From assembly GCA_963841065.1 (NCBI GenBank), contig CAWJBI010000035.1, positions 128,705 to 192,704 of the forward strand: DNA of 64,000 nucleotides, given 5' to 3'. A model generated the notes under the pieces. That model was not told the DNA's origin, did no database searches, and saw only the letters and a program-made list of their open reading frames with translations. This stretch comes from M0108 sp963841065. GTDB taxonomy: Bacteria > Pseudomonadota > Gammaproteobacteria > Chromatiales > Chromatiaceae. The first letter of the stretch is position 1. Every line of letters starts with the position of its first letter. Below are positions 17,701 through 25,989 of the stretch, piece by piece. Position numbers and translations under genes: made by a program.

Positions 17701-17827
17701 GGGGCGGGACTATGTCCGGGAACTGGGCCACCGGCAGGACCTTGATGGCGATCACGCCCGCGATGATGATCACCAGCGAGATCACCATGGCGAAGCGGGT
17801 GCGGGAGATGAAGAAGGCGGAAAACAT
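14732..17827 (-). CDS. RND efflux pump permease, HAE1 (AcrB-like) family
   Basis: A 1031-residue inner-membrane transporter of normal family length. It starts MFSAFFISRTRFAMVISLVI (TM1) and has the duplicated six-helix architecture with two large periplasmic loops. TM4 contains the paired acidic residues of the proton relay (AIGIVVDDAIVVVENVQRLI), and the family GxxxDxxQFG-like segment is present as GVGDASQFG. It exports hydrophobic or amphiphilic compounds in a tripartite complex with the adaptor encoded four bases upstream. No outer-membrane factor gene is adjacent, so a TolC encoded elsewhere is implied. The long plus-strand open frames lying across it are GC-driven shadows. Confidence 0.95.
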   Translation of the reverse strand: MFSAFFISRTRFAMVISLVIIIAGVIAIKVLPVAQFPDIVPPQVSVQAFYPGANAEILAETVAAPIEAEVNGVDDMLYMNSTSDNSGRYRLDVTFAVGTDPDIAAVNVQNRVALALPTLPAEVSQQGVSVRKQSTSMLLTVNLLSPKGTFDRLFLSNYMEINIRDSLARLPGVGDASQFGPLDYAMRIWLDPQVMTSLAINEAEVVDAIRRQNLQAATGRLGAPPDNEARAFTYTLQAKGRLTEPEEFEHILIRANPDGSVVRLGDIARIELGAQTYDADTWVDGVSTSMLGIYLSPGANALETADRVYATLEQLAERFPDDLEYDIYYDTTDFVRISMRNVVITMLQALGLVILVTYAFLGDWRSTLVPVLAIPGSIIGTFAVLLAAGLSINTVSMFAIILAIGIVVDDAIVVVENVQRLIDEEKLSAKEAAKRAMEQVTGPVIATTLVLYAVFVPTAFLPGITGQLYLQFAVTISVAVTLSSLIALTLSPALCGLLLRPSRQVRGPLRWFSVFLDWTRDGYARLVAALGRVSFVAVLIIAASAAGAGWLFNQVPTGFIPDEDTGFFFIDVSLPDASSIARTGAVLAQVQQALAAEEEIDHVMTVAGFSLLAGVRSSGGMAIAILKHWEDRPGPQSTSAAVLARIQPRLLAIPQATVFAFAAPPIQGLGTAGGIEMELLDLTGRPPDELAQALQGFITHTNEDPRIQRAFSTFSAQTPQLFLDINRDKAEALGVRLSDLFVTLQTHLGSLYVNDFNLFGRTFRVFLQADGRFRMTPADLNQLHVRNSRGQMVPIQSLVTVEPILGPESTRRFNLFRAASVNVTPVGSTGEGIAALREIEQASLPPGFGIDWSGTTFQEVQAGGEAALVLSLALLLVYLFLVAQYESWTVPLSVILSVVIAAVGGLAATWLAGLDNNVYTQIGLVMLIGLASKNAILIVEFAKQLREEGRSIQQAAADAARIRFRAVLMTAMSFVLGMVPLVLATGAGAASQVSLGVVVLGGMIAATVVGIIIIPPLYVFIQGLRERVKGG

Positions 17828-17831
17828 GGGC

Positions 17832-18950
17832 TCAGTCTCCGCCGCGCGGGGCTACGGGCGTTGGCTGTACCACCATGCCGGGCCGTGCCTTCTGGATGCC
17901 TTCCACGATGACCTTTTGACCGGCGTTCAGACCTTCGAGCACCACCCAATCGGTATCGACGCGTTCACCCAGCTTGACCCGCGTGACCTCGACCTTGTTG
18001 TCCGGGTTCAGGGTCAGCACCAGGCGGCCCGCCTGGTCCTGCTGGACCGCGACTTGAGGGATGACCAGGGCCAGCTCCGGCTGGGTGGCCCGGACCGTGA
18101 CGGTCACGTGCTGACCCGGGAGCAGAACCCCGTCGGCGTTGTCGAACAGGGCCCGGATGCGGACCGTATCCGTGGTGGTGTCGATCTCCGGGTCGGAGAA
18201 CTGAAACTTGCCGGGCTCCTTGACCAGGCTGCCATCGGCGAGGCGCAGATAGGGCGCGAAGCCGCTGGTGTTTTGCGTCTGGCGCACCGCCAGCATGGCG
18301 CGATCCGTGACCGGTATGTTGACGAAGACCGGATCGGTCCGCACCAGCCGGGCGAGGGGGCCGACGTTGGGGCCGACCACGGCGCCCTCGGCGAAGTTGG
18401 CGCGGCCGATGCGGCCCTGGAAGGGGGCGCGGATCTCGGTGTAGCCCAGGTCGATCTCGGCGAGCTGAATGGCGACCAGGGCCACCTCGCGGGCGGCCGT
18501 GGCGACTTGCTCCGCGGCGGTCGCCTCGTCGAGCTGGGCACGGGTCGCCCCGCCGCGCTTGATCAGGGGCTCCAGGCGTTCGCGCTGGAGGCGGGCATTG
18601 AGCAGTGTCGCATCGGCGCGGGCCAGATCGGCGCGCCGGGCGGCGACGGCGCCCTCGAAGGGTTCGGGTTCGATCCGGAACAGTAACTGGCCCGCCTCGA
18701 CGGTGGCGCCCTCCTGAAACTCGCGGGCATCCAGGAAGCCATTGACCCGGGCCACGAGATCAACCGCGTCGATGGCCTCGACTCGGCCGACAAACTCCGC
18801 GGCGGGCCTGATCTCGCGCTGGACGACGGTGGCGACCCCGACCGACGGCGGCGGCGCTGGGGTGGACGGCGCGGCGATCTCGCCGGTCGGCTTGCAGCCC
18901 GCGAGGCCGATGGCCAGGGCAATGACTGGAAGGACGCAAAAGCGCTGCAT
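17832..18950 (-). CDS. RND efflux periplasmic adaptor lipoprotein (AcrA-like)
   Basis: A 372-residue membrane-fusion protein. The N-terminus MQRFCVLPVIALAIGLAGC is a lipoprotein signal with lipobox LAGC. A barrel-sandwich/lipoyl segment (ARVNGFLDAREFQEGATVEA) and a hairpin (ARADATLLNARLQRERLEPL) follow, then beta-barrel domains to the end (EGIQKARPGMVV). It bridges the permease at 14732-17827 to an outer-membrane channel. The two genes are separated by four bases and form an operon. No local regulator gene is present; the next upstream gene is the divergent H-NS-like gene. Confidence 0.95.
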   Translation of the reverse strand: MQRFCVLPVIALAIGLAGCKPTGEIAAPSTPAPPPSVGVATVVQREIRPAAEFVGRVEAIDAVDLVARVNGFLDAREFQEGATVEAGQLLFRIEPEPFEGAVAARRADLARADATLLNARLQRERLEPLIKRGGATRAQLDEATAAEQVATAAREVALVAIQLAEIDLGYTEIRAPFQGRIGRANFAEGAVVGPNVGPLARLVRTDPVFVNIPVTDRAMLAVRQTQNTSGFAPYLRLADGSLVKEPGKFQFSDPEIDTTTDTVRIRALFDNADGVLLPGQHVTVTVRATQPELALVIPQVAVQQDQAGRLVLTLNPDNKVEVTRVKLGERVDTDWVVLEGLNAGQKVIVEGIQKARPGMVVQPTPVAPRGGD

Positions 18951-19343
18951 GGTGACTCCCGAAACTGAGTGAGGCGAACCGTCAAGCCAGGGTCGCGGGC
19001 GGACTCGGGCGGGTTTGGCGGAACAAAATCCAAGGAGCCGCGCCTGGGAATCCCTGGCAACGGCATCAGGGGGGATTCTACTGTATATGACTCGCTATTG
19101 GCATTGGGCTCGCCAGGGGTGGGTTGTGGCCTCATTAACCCCCCGCATCCGTACTGGTCCTAATCAGGACGCCCGGTTTAACCGGGCAGAGCTACCTAAA
19201 AGGCGCCAATTATCCTAAAGGGTCGGTGGCTTCGCGAAACTGGACTGCAAAACGATATCAATAATCTTGTTGCACGGCTTCCATAATTGGAGAATTTATT
19301 TTAAAATGCAAATTGTCATCTCAACAACTCGAGGAATAAACCC
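18951..19343. other. Divergent intergenic region between efflux operon and H-NS-like gene
   Basis: These 393 bases hold no credible gene. The half next to the efflux operon is GC-rich, while 19240-19340 becomes distinctly AT-rich (agaatttattttaaaatg), as expected for an H-NS-family promoter. A perfect palindrome lies at 19171-19187. TTGCAC at 19270-19275 with AT-rich sequence 16-17 bases on is a weak promoter candidate for the plus-strand gene. Confidence 0.5.
19171..19187. promoter_or_regulatory. Palindrome GCCCGGTT-t-AACCGGGC, possible operator
   Basis: Two perfect 8-base arms around a single central base lie between two divergent genes (RND adaptor and H-NS-like). Size and symmetry suit a dimeric repressor. 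There is no U-tract, so a terminator is unlikely. Which regulator, if any, binds is unknown. Confidence 0.4.
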
Positions 19344-19676
19344 ATGTCCAGCCTGGCCGAGATTCAAGCCCAAATTGATGCCCTTCAAGAAAAAGCCAAT
19401 CTAATTAAGAACCGCGAGAAAGAAGGGATTATCGCGGAGCTCCGGGAAAAAATTAAAACCTATGACTTGACCGCTGCGGACCTTGGGCTCAATGTTCCTG
19501 AAATGACAGTCGTTAGACGCGCCCCAAGAGGTACCAAAGTCGTCGCGAAACCTGAACCCAAGTACCGTGATGCACATGGCAATGAATGGTCCGGCGGGCG
19601 TGGCCGGCGGCCGCAATGGGTGATAGCCGCGATGGAGGCCGGGGAAGATTTGGAAAACTACCGCATAGCGGAATAG
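19344..19676 (+). CDS. H-NS family nucleoid-associated protein
   Basis: A 110-residue protein with an N-terminal coiled-coil oligomerisation region (SLAEIQAQIDALQEKANLI) and the C-terminal H-NS DNA-binding motif KYRDAHGNEWSGGRGRRPQW. The central GRGRRP is the minor-groove AT-hook-like core. Length matches short H-NS/MvaT-unrelated proteins of purple bacteria. It binds AT-rich DNA and usually silences acquired genes. The promoter region is AT-rich and the gene ends in a clear hairpin terminator, so it is a single-gene transcript. Confidence 0.9.
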   Translation: MSSLAEIQAQIDALQEKANLIKNREKEGIIAELREKIKTYDLTAADLGLNVPEMTVVRRAPRGTKVVAKPEPKYRDAHGNEWSGGRGRRPQWVIAAMEAGEDLENYRIAE

Positions 19677-19697
19677 CCTGGATTGAAAGCGCCGAAG

Positions 19698-19725
19698 GCC
19701 AATGCGGTCAGCGTTGGCTTTTTTT
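19698..19725 (+). terminator. Rho-independent terminator after the H-NS-like gene
   Basis: GCCAATGC-ggtca-GCGTTGGC forms an 8-bp stem (one G-T pair) directly followed by seven T residues, 22 bases after the stop codon. This is the clearest intrinsic terminator of the window. Confidence 0.85.
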
Positions 19726-19794
19726 ATGCCTATTACCGACCACCCTTTCCCCCGCTCGTCCTTGCACCCCCTCCAAATTCAGCCCCCATTTTGA

Positions 19795-19815
19795 GCGCCA
19801 ATCCCCTATTGGCGC
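19795..19815. repeat. Perfect inverted repeat GCGCCAAT-N5-ATTGGCGC
   Basis: Eight-base arms with a five-base loop lie between the terminated H-NS-like gene and the convergent TVP38 gene. No T-tract follows on either strand. The arm sequence gcgccaat also occurs once at 19202-19209. It may be a weak terminator for the TVP38 gene or a protein-binding site. Confidence 0.4.
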
Positions 19816-19925
19816 GAACGCCTGGCCTCTAATCACGGGCGACCCGGCAAGATATTAATGTCGCCATGGACTTGAGCCGGCGACGATGGCTCCCGCCATT
19901 TGCCTGGGCCCGACGGCCGCCTCGG

Positions 19926-20618
19926 CTAAAGCAGGCTCTGGTCAGTCGAGGTGAGGCGAGAACGTACCCAGGCCAAGACCTTCCTGGCCAGGAGGGGAAA
20001 GATTCCCAGCAGGACCAGGGAGCCGAGGAGTCCGGGGGACAGGATGTCCGCCAGGTCATCCACCTCGGCGAGCTGGGTGCCGGCATTCACATAGATGAGG
20101 ATGCCGGCCAGCATGCCGGCTTGGGTCACCCCAAAAAAAGTCCGGGTCCGCATGGGCGAGAGCCCCATCACCAGATTGATCATAAAAAAGGGAATGACGG
20201 GTACCAGCCGCAGCGAGAAGAGATAAAAGGCCCCGTCCTTGGCGATGCCAGCATTGATGGCGGCCAGGCGCTCGCCGAAATGGCGCTGAACGCTGTCATG
20301 CAAGACGAAGCGTGAGAGCCAAAAGCCCAGGGTGGCCCCCAGGGCGGCGGCGAAGGAGGCTATGGGGACGCCCTTCCAGAAGCCGAACAGGGCGCCGCCG
20401 ACCACCGTCATGAGGGCGGCGATGGGCAGGAAGAGGGTAATGAGGATGTAGGCGGCCATGTAACCGCCGATGACCAGCCAGGGATGTTCTTCATACCAGG
20501 CGGCAAAGGCGTCGTGGCTGGCATGGAAGGCGTTCAGGGTGAGGTGTTGGTCCAGACCCAGGGCCAGAAAGGCCCAGACCAGGACGGCGAGGGGCAGCAA
20601 GAGGGCTAGGCGTTTCAT
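19926..20618 (-). CDS. TVP38/TMEM64 (DedA-like) inner-membrane protein
   Basis: A 230-residue polytopic protein with about six hydrophobic segments. The central part (GGALFGFWKGVPIASFAAAL, GATLGFWLSRFVL) and the later FSLRLVPVIPFFMINLVMG carry the re-entrant loop motifs of the SNARE-associated/VTT domain family. Members are lipid scramblase-like or transporter proteins; the substrate is not settled. Length is normal for the family. The next gene on the same strand starts 68 bases upstream and encodes another small membrane protein, possibly co-transcribed. Confidence 0.85.
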   Translation of the reverse strand: MKRLALLLPLAVLVWAFLALGLDQHLTLNAFHASHDAFAAWYEEHPWLVIGGYMAAYILITLFLPIAALMTVVGGALFGFWKGVPIASFAAALGATLGFWLSRFVLHDSVQRHFGERLAAINAGIAKDGAFYLFSLRLVPVIPFFMINLVMGLSPMRTRTFFGVTQAGMLAGILIYVNAGTQLAEVDDLADILSPGLLGSLVLLGIFPLLARKVLAWVRSRLTSTDQSLL

Positions 20619-20685
20619 GATGGGCGCCCGGGATCTCGGTCGTGAGGCGTGCCAGCCCCAGGGAGGACCCCTGGGGCAGGGAAGA

Positions 20686-21063
20686 TCAGCTCAGGGCCTT
20701 GGCCTTCAGCTTGGCGTATTCCGCTTCATTGATGGTGCCGGTATCCAGCAGGGCCTTGGCATCGGCGATTTGTTCCGCCGGGGACTTGCCGGCGACCTGA
20801 CGGATGTAAGCGTCGGCGTCGGATTTGGCCTGAGTGTAAACGGCGCGCTCGCGCTCGGCCATTCCGCCGCCGCGGGCCAGAAGATAGACGAGTAGGGTCA
20901 AGACCGGAATGAATAGTAGACCAATGATCCAGAGGGCCTTGAAGCCGCCGCCGAGCTCGGGATCCCGGAAGAGGTCAACGATTACATGGAAGAGGACGAT
21001 GAGATAGGCCACGAACAGGATGGTCGAGGCGATGAGTTGGAGAATATCCCAGAATTGGGTCAC
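20686..21063 (-). CDS. Small membrane protein with PLDc_N-like helices and C-terminal SHOCT motif
   Basis: A 125-residue protein with two TM helices (about 11-31 and 42-62) resembling the N-terminal helices of cardiolipin synthase-like proteins. A charged helix follows, then the C-terminal ADAKALLDTGTINEAEYAKL, a SHOCT (short C-terminal oligomerisation) motif. No enzymatic domain is present. It probably sits in the inner membrane and self-associates through the SHOCT helix. Function unknown; it is upstream of the TVP38 gene on the same strand. Confidence 0.75.
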   Translation of the reverse strand: MTQFWDILQLIASTILFVAYLIVLFHVIVDLFRDPELGGGFKALWIIGLLFIPVLTLLVYLLARGGGMAERERAVYTQAKSDADAYIRQVAGKSPAEQIADAKALLDTGTINEAEYAKLKAKALS

Positions 21064-21162
21064 GATGATTTTCCTTATTGAGTAGGCGGGTGTCCGACAT
21101 GGACGCCCTGGGTTTCGAACAGATGTCTTGCCCCGGGTTCCCCGCCGGCAGGGTCGGGGCCG

Positions 21163-22224
21163 TTATTTTGCGGTTGGCTCCGGTGCTTGCCACTGCCGCA
21201 GGGTGGTCAAAATAGGGGCAATGGCCGGAGGTTCCGGGTTACCCGCGAACAGTCGGCGAATCATGCCGCGGTGGGAGGCATTGACCACCAGGGGTTCGAG
21301 GGCGGTTAGCCGGGCGGATTCCAGGCTCACCAGACCATCCCCCAGCCCCTCGCCGAGTTGTGCATCCAGGTCTTCCAGTTCCTGGGCCAATTCACCCACG
21401 CCCGCGGCGACCGCCGCCGCCTTCAAATCCGCCAGTCGCTCGCCGGGGGGGCCGACCAGCCGGGCGGCGATGATAAACAGCGGTACCGTCGCTGGCCAGG
21501 GGCGGGCATTGAGTTCCTTGAGGAAATCGCTGCCCGGGAGCAGATCGATCTTGGCCTCGCCCAGGCCGTCCCTCAGCCCGGCCAGCGGGTCGAGGGGGCC
21601 TGGGCGCTGGCTGGCGAGATGATCGCGCAATTCCAGCCAGATGCGCAGCCGGGCCCACTCCGAACCCTGATTAGGGGTGCCCGCGAGAATGACCCCACCA
21701 ACGGGGGCGCCCGCCACCAGGGGACTCGTCGCGACCGGGTGCCGCCACCGGGAGACGAATTCCCGCGCCACCAGCCCGCCCATGCTGTGGCCAATGAGCA
21801 CCAGCGGCTGGTCCGCCGGCAATTCCAGCCAGTGTTGTGCCAGGTAGGCGGTGCTGCGGTCGATGCCCTGATCGTTGGGATAGCGGAACTCCCAGACTGC
21901 GAAGCCGGCCTGCGTCAAGGCTGGGGCCAGGTCATCCCAGATATCGCCGGGCTCATCCAGGCCATGAATCAAGAGGACTGGCGGGGCCTGGGGCGGGGCC
22001 TGTGGGTCACGCCGATAGAGGCCGTGCCAGCCGTCATCCGGCGCCATGGCGGTGGGAAACCAGGCATGGAGTTGTTGGCTGATGAGGCCGCGCAGGTGGC
22101 GGTCGGCGCGCGGATTATCCCCGGACCACCAGGTCCAACCCAGCGTTAGGGCGGCCAAGGCGACCAAGGTGATGGCCAGCCAGCGTGGCCAGCGCCGAGG
22201 GCGTCCTTGCGTGCGGGCTGGCAT
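21163..22224 (-). CDS. Membrane-anchored alpha/beta-hydrolase (lipase-like)
   Basis: A 353-residue protein with an N-terminal TM anchor (WLAITLVALAALTLGWTWW) and an alpha/beta-hydrolase fold. The oxyanion strand is PPVLLIHGLDEPG and the nucleophile elbow is LIGHSMGG (Ser in GHSMG). The likely catalytic His lies near VNASHRGMIRRLF. The pattern resembles triacylglycerol lipase/acyltransferase-like proteins acting at the periplasmic face. Substrate not determinable. Located near two other lipid-related genes (phospholipase A and patatin) but not obviously in one operon with them. Confidence 0.8.
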   Translation of the reverse strand: MPARTQGRPRRWPRWLAITLVALAALTLGWTWWSGDNPRADRHLRGLISQQLHAWFPTAMAPDDGWHGLYRRDPQAPPQAPPVLLIHGLDEPGDIWDDLAPALTQAGFAVWEFRYPNDQGIDRSTAYLAQHWLELPADQPLVLIGHSMGGLVAREFVSRWRHPVATSPLVAGAPVGGVILAGTPNQGSEWARLRIWLELRDHLASQRPGPLDPLAGLRDGLGEAKIDLLPGSDFLKELNARPWPATVPLFIIAARLVGPPGERLADLKAAAVAAGVGELAQELEDLDAQLGEGLGDGLVSLESARLTALEPLVVNASHRGMIRRLFAGNPEPPAIAPILTTLRQWQAPEPTAK

Positions 22225-22297
22225 GGCCGGCTATGAATGAGAAAGGCTTGTTAGGAATGCCCCGATGACCGGGGCAAACCTTGGCGGCCCGTGGAAC

Positions 22298-22891
22298 CTA
22301 GGCGGGATCGGCCGCGGCATAGGCGCGGCTGGTCCGGAAGAGGAGCCAGAGGCCCATCATGGTCACCAGCACCTCGGCGGCCATGGTCATCACCAGGGCC
22401 ATGAGGCTCGCCATATCGATGGCGGAGACGAAGGTCGCCCCGTTCACCTGGACGGTGGGAACGCCGCCTTGGGGGGCGGTCAGGAAGTAGAAAAAGATTT
22501 GGCCCACTTCGAAGAGCATCACCAGGATGGAGAAGATGACGCCCAGGATGCTGGCCATCAGGCCGGTCCAGACCTTGCCAGCCACTTCCTCGCGGGTGGG
22601 ACGGGTGGCGGGGTCGGCAATCCGCTTGGCCAGACCGCGGTAACGATGGAACCAGAAGGTGGTGAAGAAGAGGAGGAGGATGTTGCCCAGGGTCAGCCAC
22701 TCGACGATGGGCACCCCGGCGCGGGTGCCGGACAGGTTGCCGGCGTAGAAGAGGACAAAGGCCATAACCACTACCGGGAAGGTGCCCAGCACCAGTTGCG
22801 CCCAGAAGCCGGTGCGGCCCGTGCGCTCGAAAGTCAGCGCCAGGCTCTCGACCTTGGCGAATTGGGGATCATCCAGCGTGTTCTTGAACAT
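22298..22891 (-). CDS. Four-helix membrane protein, DUF3611-like
   Basis: A 197-residue inner-membrane protein with four TM segments (about 33-55, 68-83, 110-135 and 160-185) and a conserved-looking cytosolic segment (FHRYRGLAKRIADPATRPTR) between helices two and three. It resembles the DUF3611 family, known mainly from phototrophs. No catalytic motif is visible and the role is unknown. Flanked by intergenic DNA on the upstream side, it is probably transcribed alone. Confidence 0.6.
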   Translation of the reverse strand: MFKNTLDDPQFAKVESLALTFERTGRTGFWAQLVLGTFPVVVMAFVLFYAGNLSGTRAGVPIVEWLTLGNILLLFFTTFWFHRYRGLAKRIADPATRPTREEVAGKVWTGLMASILGVIFSILVMLFEVGQIFFYFLTAPQGGVPTVQVNGATFVSAIDMASLMALVMTMAAEVLVTMMGLWLLFRTSRAYAAADPA

Positions 22892-23241
22892 AAGTTTCCT
22901 CGGCCCCCAGGGGCGGGCTATGGGTCAGGGTAACTTGGGTCGCCTGGGCTGATCCAAATCCAGCCAATGGGAGGTCCAAGCCAGGTTATGGGAAAGAGGT
23001 CGTGCCAGATGGCGGGATGTTAGTCCTCGGAACGGCTGGGGGCAAGGCTTGCATGGGCTCTTGGTGCGGATGCCTGGCCCGAACCCCGGTCAGGATCAGG
23101 GTACGCCTTACTTCGCAGGTGAGCGCGGCGATGATCAAGGCCAAGGCCGCTCAAAGGCAAGCAGGCGGCGAAACATGGGGTGCGGTGAACAGGAATAATC
23201 GTCTTGTCGGGCCGAAAAGGGTTTCAAACCGCCGAGCTGTC
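22892..23241. other. 350-bp intergenic stretch without recognisable content
   Basis: Between the phospholipase gene and the four-helix membrane protein no supported gene, RNA hairpin with T-tract or repeat was found. Base composition drops slightly near 23130-23230. It presumably contains the promoter of the minus-strand gene at 22298-22891. Confidence 0.4.
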
Positions 23242-24357
23242 TCAAAACCGTTCAAGGGGTTGATCGAGCAGGTCGTTCAGGGAAACGCCGATACCGATGG
23301 CGTTCTGGCTCCAGTTGTAGTCGATCATGCTGTCGCCATAACCGGTGAAGGCCTGGATATAGCCGCGCAGGGGCCCTAACAGGGGCGGCGTGGTCCAGGC
23401 AATTTGGGCCGCGCCCTTGCCCGTGCTGGGATTGCCCCGGCCCATGAGGGTGAAGCTGTGACCGCGCCACTTGTAGATGCCGGTAATGTCGCCGTAGCCC
23501 AGGTAATCCTCGATGTCCGGGTTGTCGTCCTCGGTTTCTTCCTCCCCGATGCGGTACCAGGGTCGTACCAGCAAGACGAAGTTATCGGTCTCGAAGCCGA
23601 AGGTGGCGATGACGCGGTTCCAACTCCGGGACAAGGCATCCGAGCGGCCGTTGGATTGGTGGTTCAGGCCGAGGTTGAAGAGGCGCCAATGGAAACCGGC
23701 GCCCAGGGCCAGGTCGGGGTTGTAGGTGAGCATGGCCTCGGGCTCATAGTTGGATTCCCGGAAGGGGCTCGACATTCCTTTGTTATAGACCTGCCACTGG
23801 TTTTGCTGGGTATAGGCCGCCCAGACACCGAAGCGGCGATCCTCCGTGGCCCAGAGCCGGAACTTAAAGCTGAGCTGGAAGCGGGCCTCGATCGGGTCGA
23901 AGTCCAAATCCCCTGGGGGGAAGAGCGGCGTGAAGGGGTGCTCGTTGGGATTGTCGGAGTAGCGGGCGAACAGGAGATAGTTGGGGCGGTAGAGGTTGAT
24001 CCCATAGCGCGCGGAATCAGGACTCAGCGCCCAGGCCGTACCGAGCAGGGAGGTGGCGGGGGGGCTTGACGTGGCCACCGTCGGTCCAGGCCCGGACTCA
24101 GCCGGGGTTGCGGTCCCCTTCGTGGCCGGAGACGCCGTCATGGGTTGGCTCTTGGCGGTACCGGTGCGGGTCGCGGCCGCTACCGGGGCCGCCGAGGCGG
24201 CGGCGCGGTCATAACAGGCCAGACGCCCCGGGTCGTCAGCGATGGCCGCGCAGGCGGCGAAATCAGCCGCCCGAGCCTGAGCCCCGGTGAGTGCGGCGAT
24301 ACCCGCCAGGATGGCCAGGAGGGTGCGTGGGTTTGGTGCCAGGAGGTATCCCTTCAT
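23242..24357 (-). CDS. pldA: Outer-membrane phospholipase A
   Basis: A 371-residue protein with a signal peptide (1-30, AQARAAD) and a low-complexity Ala/Thr/Pro segment. A beta-barrel follows, alternating aromatic and polar residues and ending in F (PLERF), the usual signal for barrel insertion. The catalytic signature of OMPLA is present in LGLNHQSNGRSDALSRSWNR: His and Ser in HQSNG and a downstream Asn in SRSWNR. It hydrolyses acyl chains of misplaced phospholipids in the outer leaflet. ATG 24357 was chosen because the signal peptide starts there. The much longer open frame upstream overlaps the permease gene and is spurious. Confidence 0.9.
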   Translation of the reverse strand: MKGYLLAPNPRTLLAILAGIAALTGAQARAADFAACAAIADDPGRLACYDRAAASAAPVAAATRTGTAKSQPMTASPATKGTATPAESGPGPTVATSSPPATSLLGTAWALSPDSARYGINLYRPNYLLFARYSDNPNEHPFTPLFPPGDLDFDPIEARFQLSFKFRLWATEDRRFGVWAAYTQQNQWQVYNKGMSSPFRESNYEPEAMLTYNPDLALGAGFHWRLFNLGLNHQSNGRSDALSRSWNRVIATFGFETDNFVLLVRPWYRIGEEETEDDNPDIEDYLGYGDITGIYKWRGHSFTLMGRGNPSTGKGAAQIAWTTPPLLGPLRGYIQAFTGYGDSMIDYNWSQNAIGIGVSLNDLLDQPLERF

Positions 24358-24388
24358 CTGATTTGTGCTTATCCGTCTGATATAAAGA

Positions 24389-25849
24389 TTAAAAGGACCC
24401 AAACAGGGTCCCCAGGACGATGACGGCCACCAAGGCCAGCAGGGCGCCGAGTATACCGACCATGACGATATCGAGATAGCTGTCGCGGTGGGTAACGCCG
24501 CACACGGCGAACAGGGTGACCACAGCACCGTTGTGGGGGAGGCTATCCAGGGTGCCCGAGGCGATGACGGCGACGCGATGGAGGAGGCCGGGATCCATGC
24601 CCATTTCGGTGGCCAATTGCAGATAGGTGGCGCCCAGGGCATCCAGGGCGATGGTCATGCCGCCGGAGGCCGAGCCGGTGAGGGCCGCGAGGATGTTCGT
24701 GGAGACGGCGAGGGACACCAGGGGGCCGCCCTCGATCGCCAGCACCCAATCACGCACCAGCTCGAAGGCGGGCAGGGCGGCGACCACGGCGCCAAAACCG
24801 ACCAGGCTGGCGACGCTCAGGGCCGGGAGTACGGAGGCATTGGCGCCGGCGTCCATGGTCTCGCGGATCTGGGTCAGGCGGCGCGGGTTGAGGGCCAGCA
24901 AGACCAGGATGGCGGCGAACAGGGCGATGAGCACCGACCAGATTCCCCCAACGGCCTGGAGCGAGGTGGGTCCCCAGCGGTCCTCGGCCAGAAAATCCAG
25001 GTGCAGCCTGGGCAAGACTACCAGGGACATGAGGAGATTCACCCCAATCACCACGATCAGGGGCAGGAAGGCGACCAGGGCCGAGGGCAGGTCCGGGCTG
25101 CGATGGCCATGGTGCATCTCGGGTGGGTCAAAGTTCTGGACGATGGTCGAGCGTTCGCGGACCAGGGGGTCCTCCGCCGCCGCGTCTGGAGCGGACGATT
25201 GGGTGGGGACGTCGCTCGGCCGAGGCTCCTGGCGCCGCGTCTTGGCGACACGGAGACCCAGCCACCAGAGTCCGAAGACCAGCATGATGGCGGAGGCGAT
25301 CAGTCCCAGGCCCGGCGCGGCAAAGGGCGTGGAGCCAAAGAAGGGCATGGGGATGGCATTTTGAATCGCGGGGGTGCCAGGCATGGCCGACATGGTGAAG
25401 GTCGCAGCACCCAGCCAGATGGCCCCCGGCACCAGGTGTCCCGGAATTCGGGCGTCGCGAAACAGGGCCTGGGCCATGGGCGCCAGGACGAAAAAGGCGA
25501 CAAAGAGGCTGACCCCACCGTAGGTCACCAGGGCGCCGGCCAGGACCACCGCCAGCACGGCGCGGCGCGGACCTAGCCTGGCGCTCATGAAGTGGGCGAT
25601 GGCGGTGACGGAGCCGCTATCGTCCATCAGCTTGCCAAAGAGGGCCCCGAGGAGGAAGAGGGGGAAGAACTGAGCGAGGAAGCCGGCCGCGCTGCCCATG
25701 AAGGTTTGGGTCCAGTGGGCGAGCAGGGGCTCGCTGGTGAAGAGGGTGGCGACCATGCCAGCGGCCGGAGCGAGCAAGAGGACGCTCCAGCCCCGGTAGG
25801 CAAGGCCGATCAGGAGGGCGAGGCCGAGCAGAATTCCCAGGAGTCCCAT
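24389..25849 (-). CDS. GntP-family permease
   Basis: A 486-residue polytopic protein with 12 or more hydrophobic segments, beginning MGLLGILLGLALLIGLAYRG. Family-typical features include FFPLFLLGALFGKLMDDSGS and TASGTL-like segments near the end (RVAVIASGTLDSLPHNGAVV). GntP-type carriers move gluconate or other organic acids by proton symport; related proteins in sulfur bacteria are of unknown specificity. A cytoplasmic loop rich in charged residues lies near residue 215. The stop is 31 bases upstream of the pldA start, so the two may share a transcript. Confidence 0.85.
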   Translation of the reverse strand: MGLLGILLGLALLIGLAYRGWSVLLLAPAAGMVATLFTSEPLLAHWTQTFMGSAAGFLAQFFPLFLLGALFGKLMDDSGSVTAIAHFMSARLGPRRAVLAVVLAGALVTYGGVSLFVAFFVLAPMAQALFRDARIPGHLVPGAIWLGAATFTMSAMPGTPAIQNAIPMPFFGSTPFAAPGLGLIASAIMLVFGLWWLGLRVAKTRRQEPRPSDVPTQSSAPDAAAEDPLVRERSTIVQNFDPPEMHHGHRSPDLPSALVAFLPLIVVIGVNLLMSLVVLPRLHLDFLAEDRWGPTSLQAVGGIWSVLIALFAAILVLLALNPRRLTQIRETMDAGANASVLPALSVASLVGFGAVVAALPAFELVRDWVLAIEGGPLVSLAVSTNILAALTGSASGGMTIALDALGATYLQLATEMGMDPGLLHRVAVIASGTLDSLPHNGAVVTLFAVCGVTHRDSYLDIVMVGILGALLALVAVIVLGTLFGSF

Positions 25850-25989
25850 GCTTCAGTCCAGATAAATGGGTTGAGGTTTGAAAGACCGCTTGCTAGCGCC
25901 AGCGGCCCGGTTAGTCATGATGTTCAGGGGCCCCGGGGCCGATCTGGCCGACCACAACCGCCACTGGATGTAGGATCTCTTCTCTGGAT

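Noticed and set aside
24357..24642. Upstream extension of the phospholipase A frame
   Set aside because: It overlaps the GntP permease gene; the signal peptide and lipid-protein homology start at 24357.
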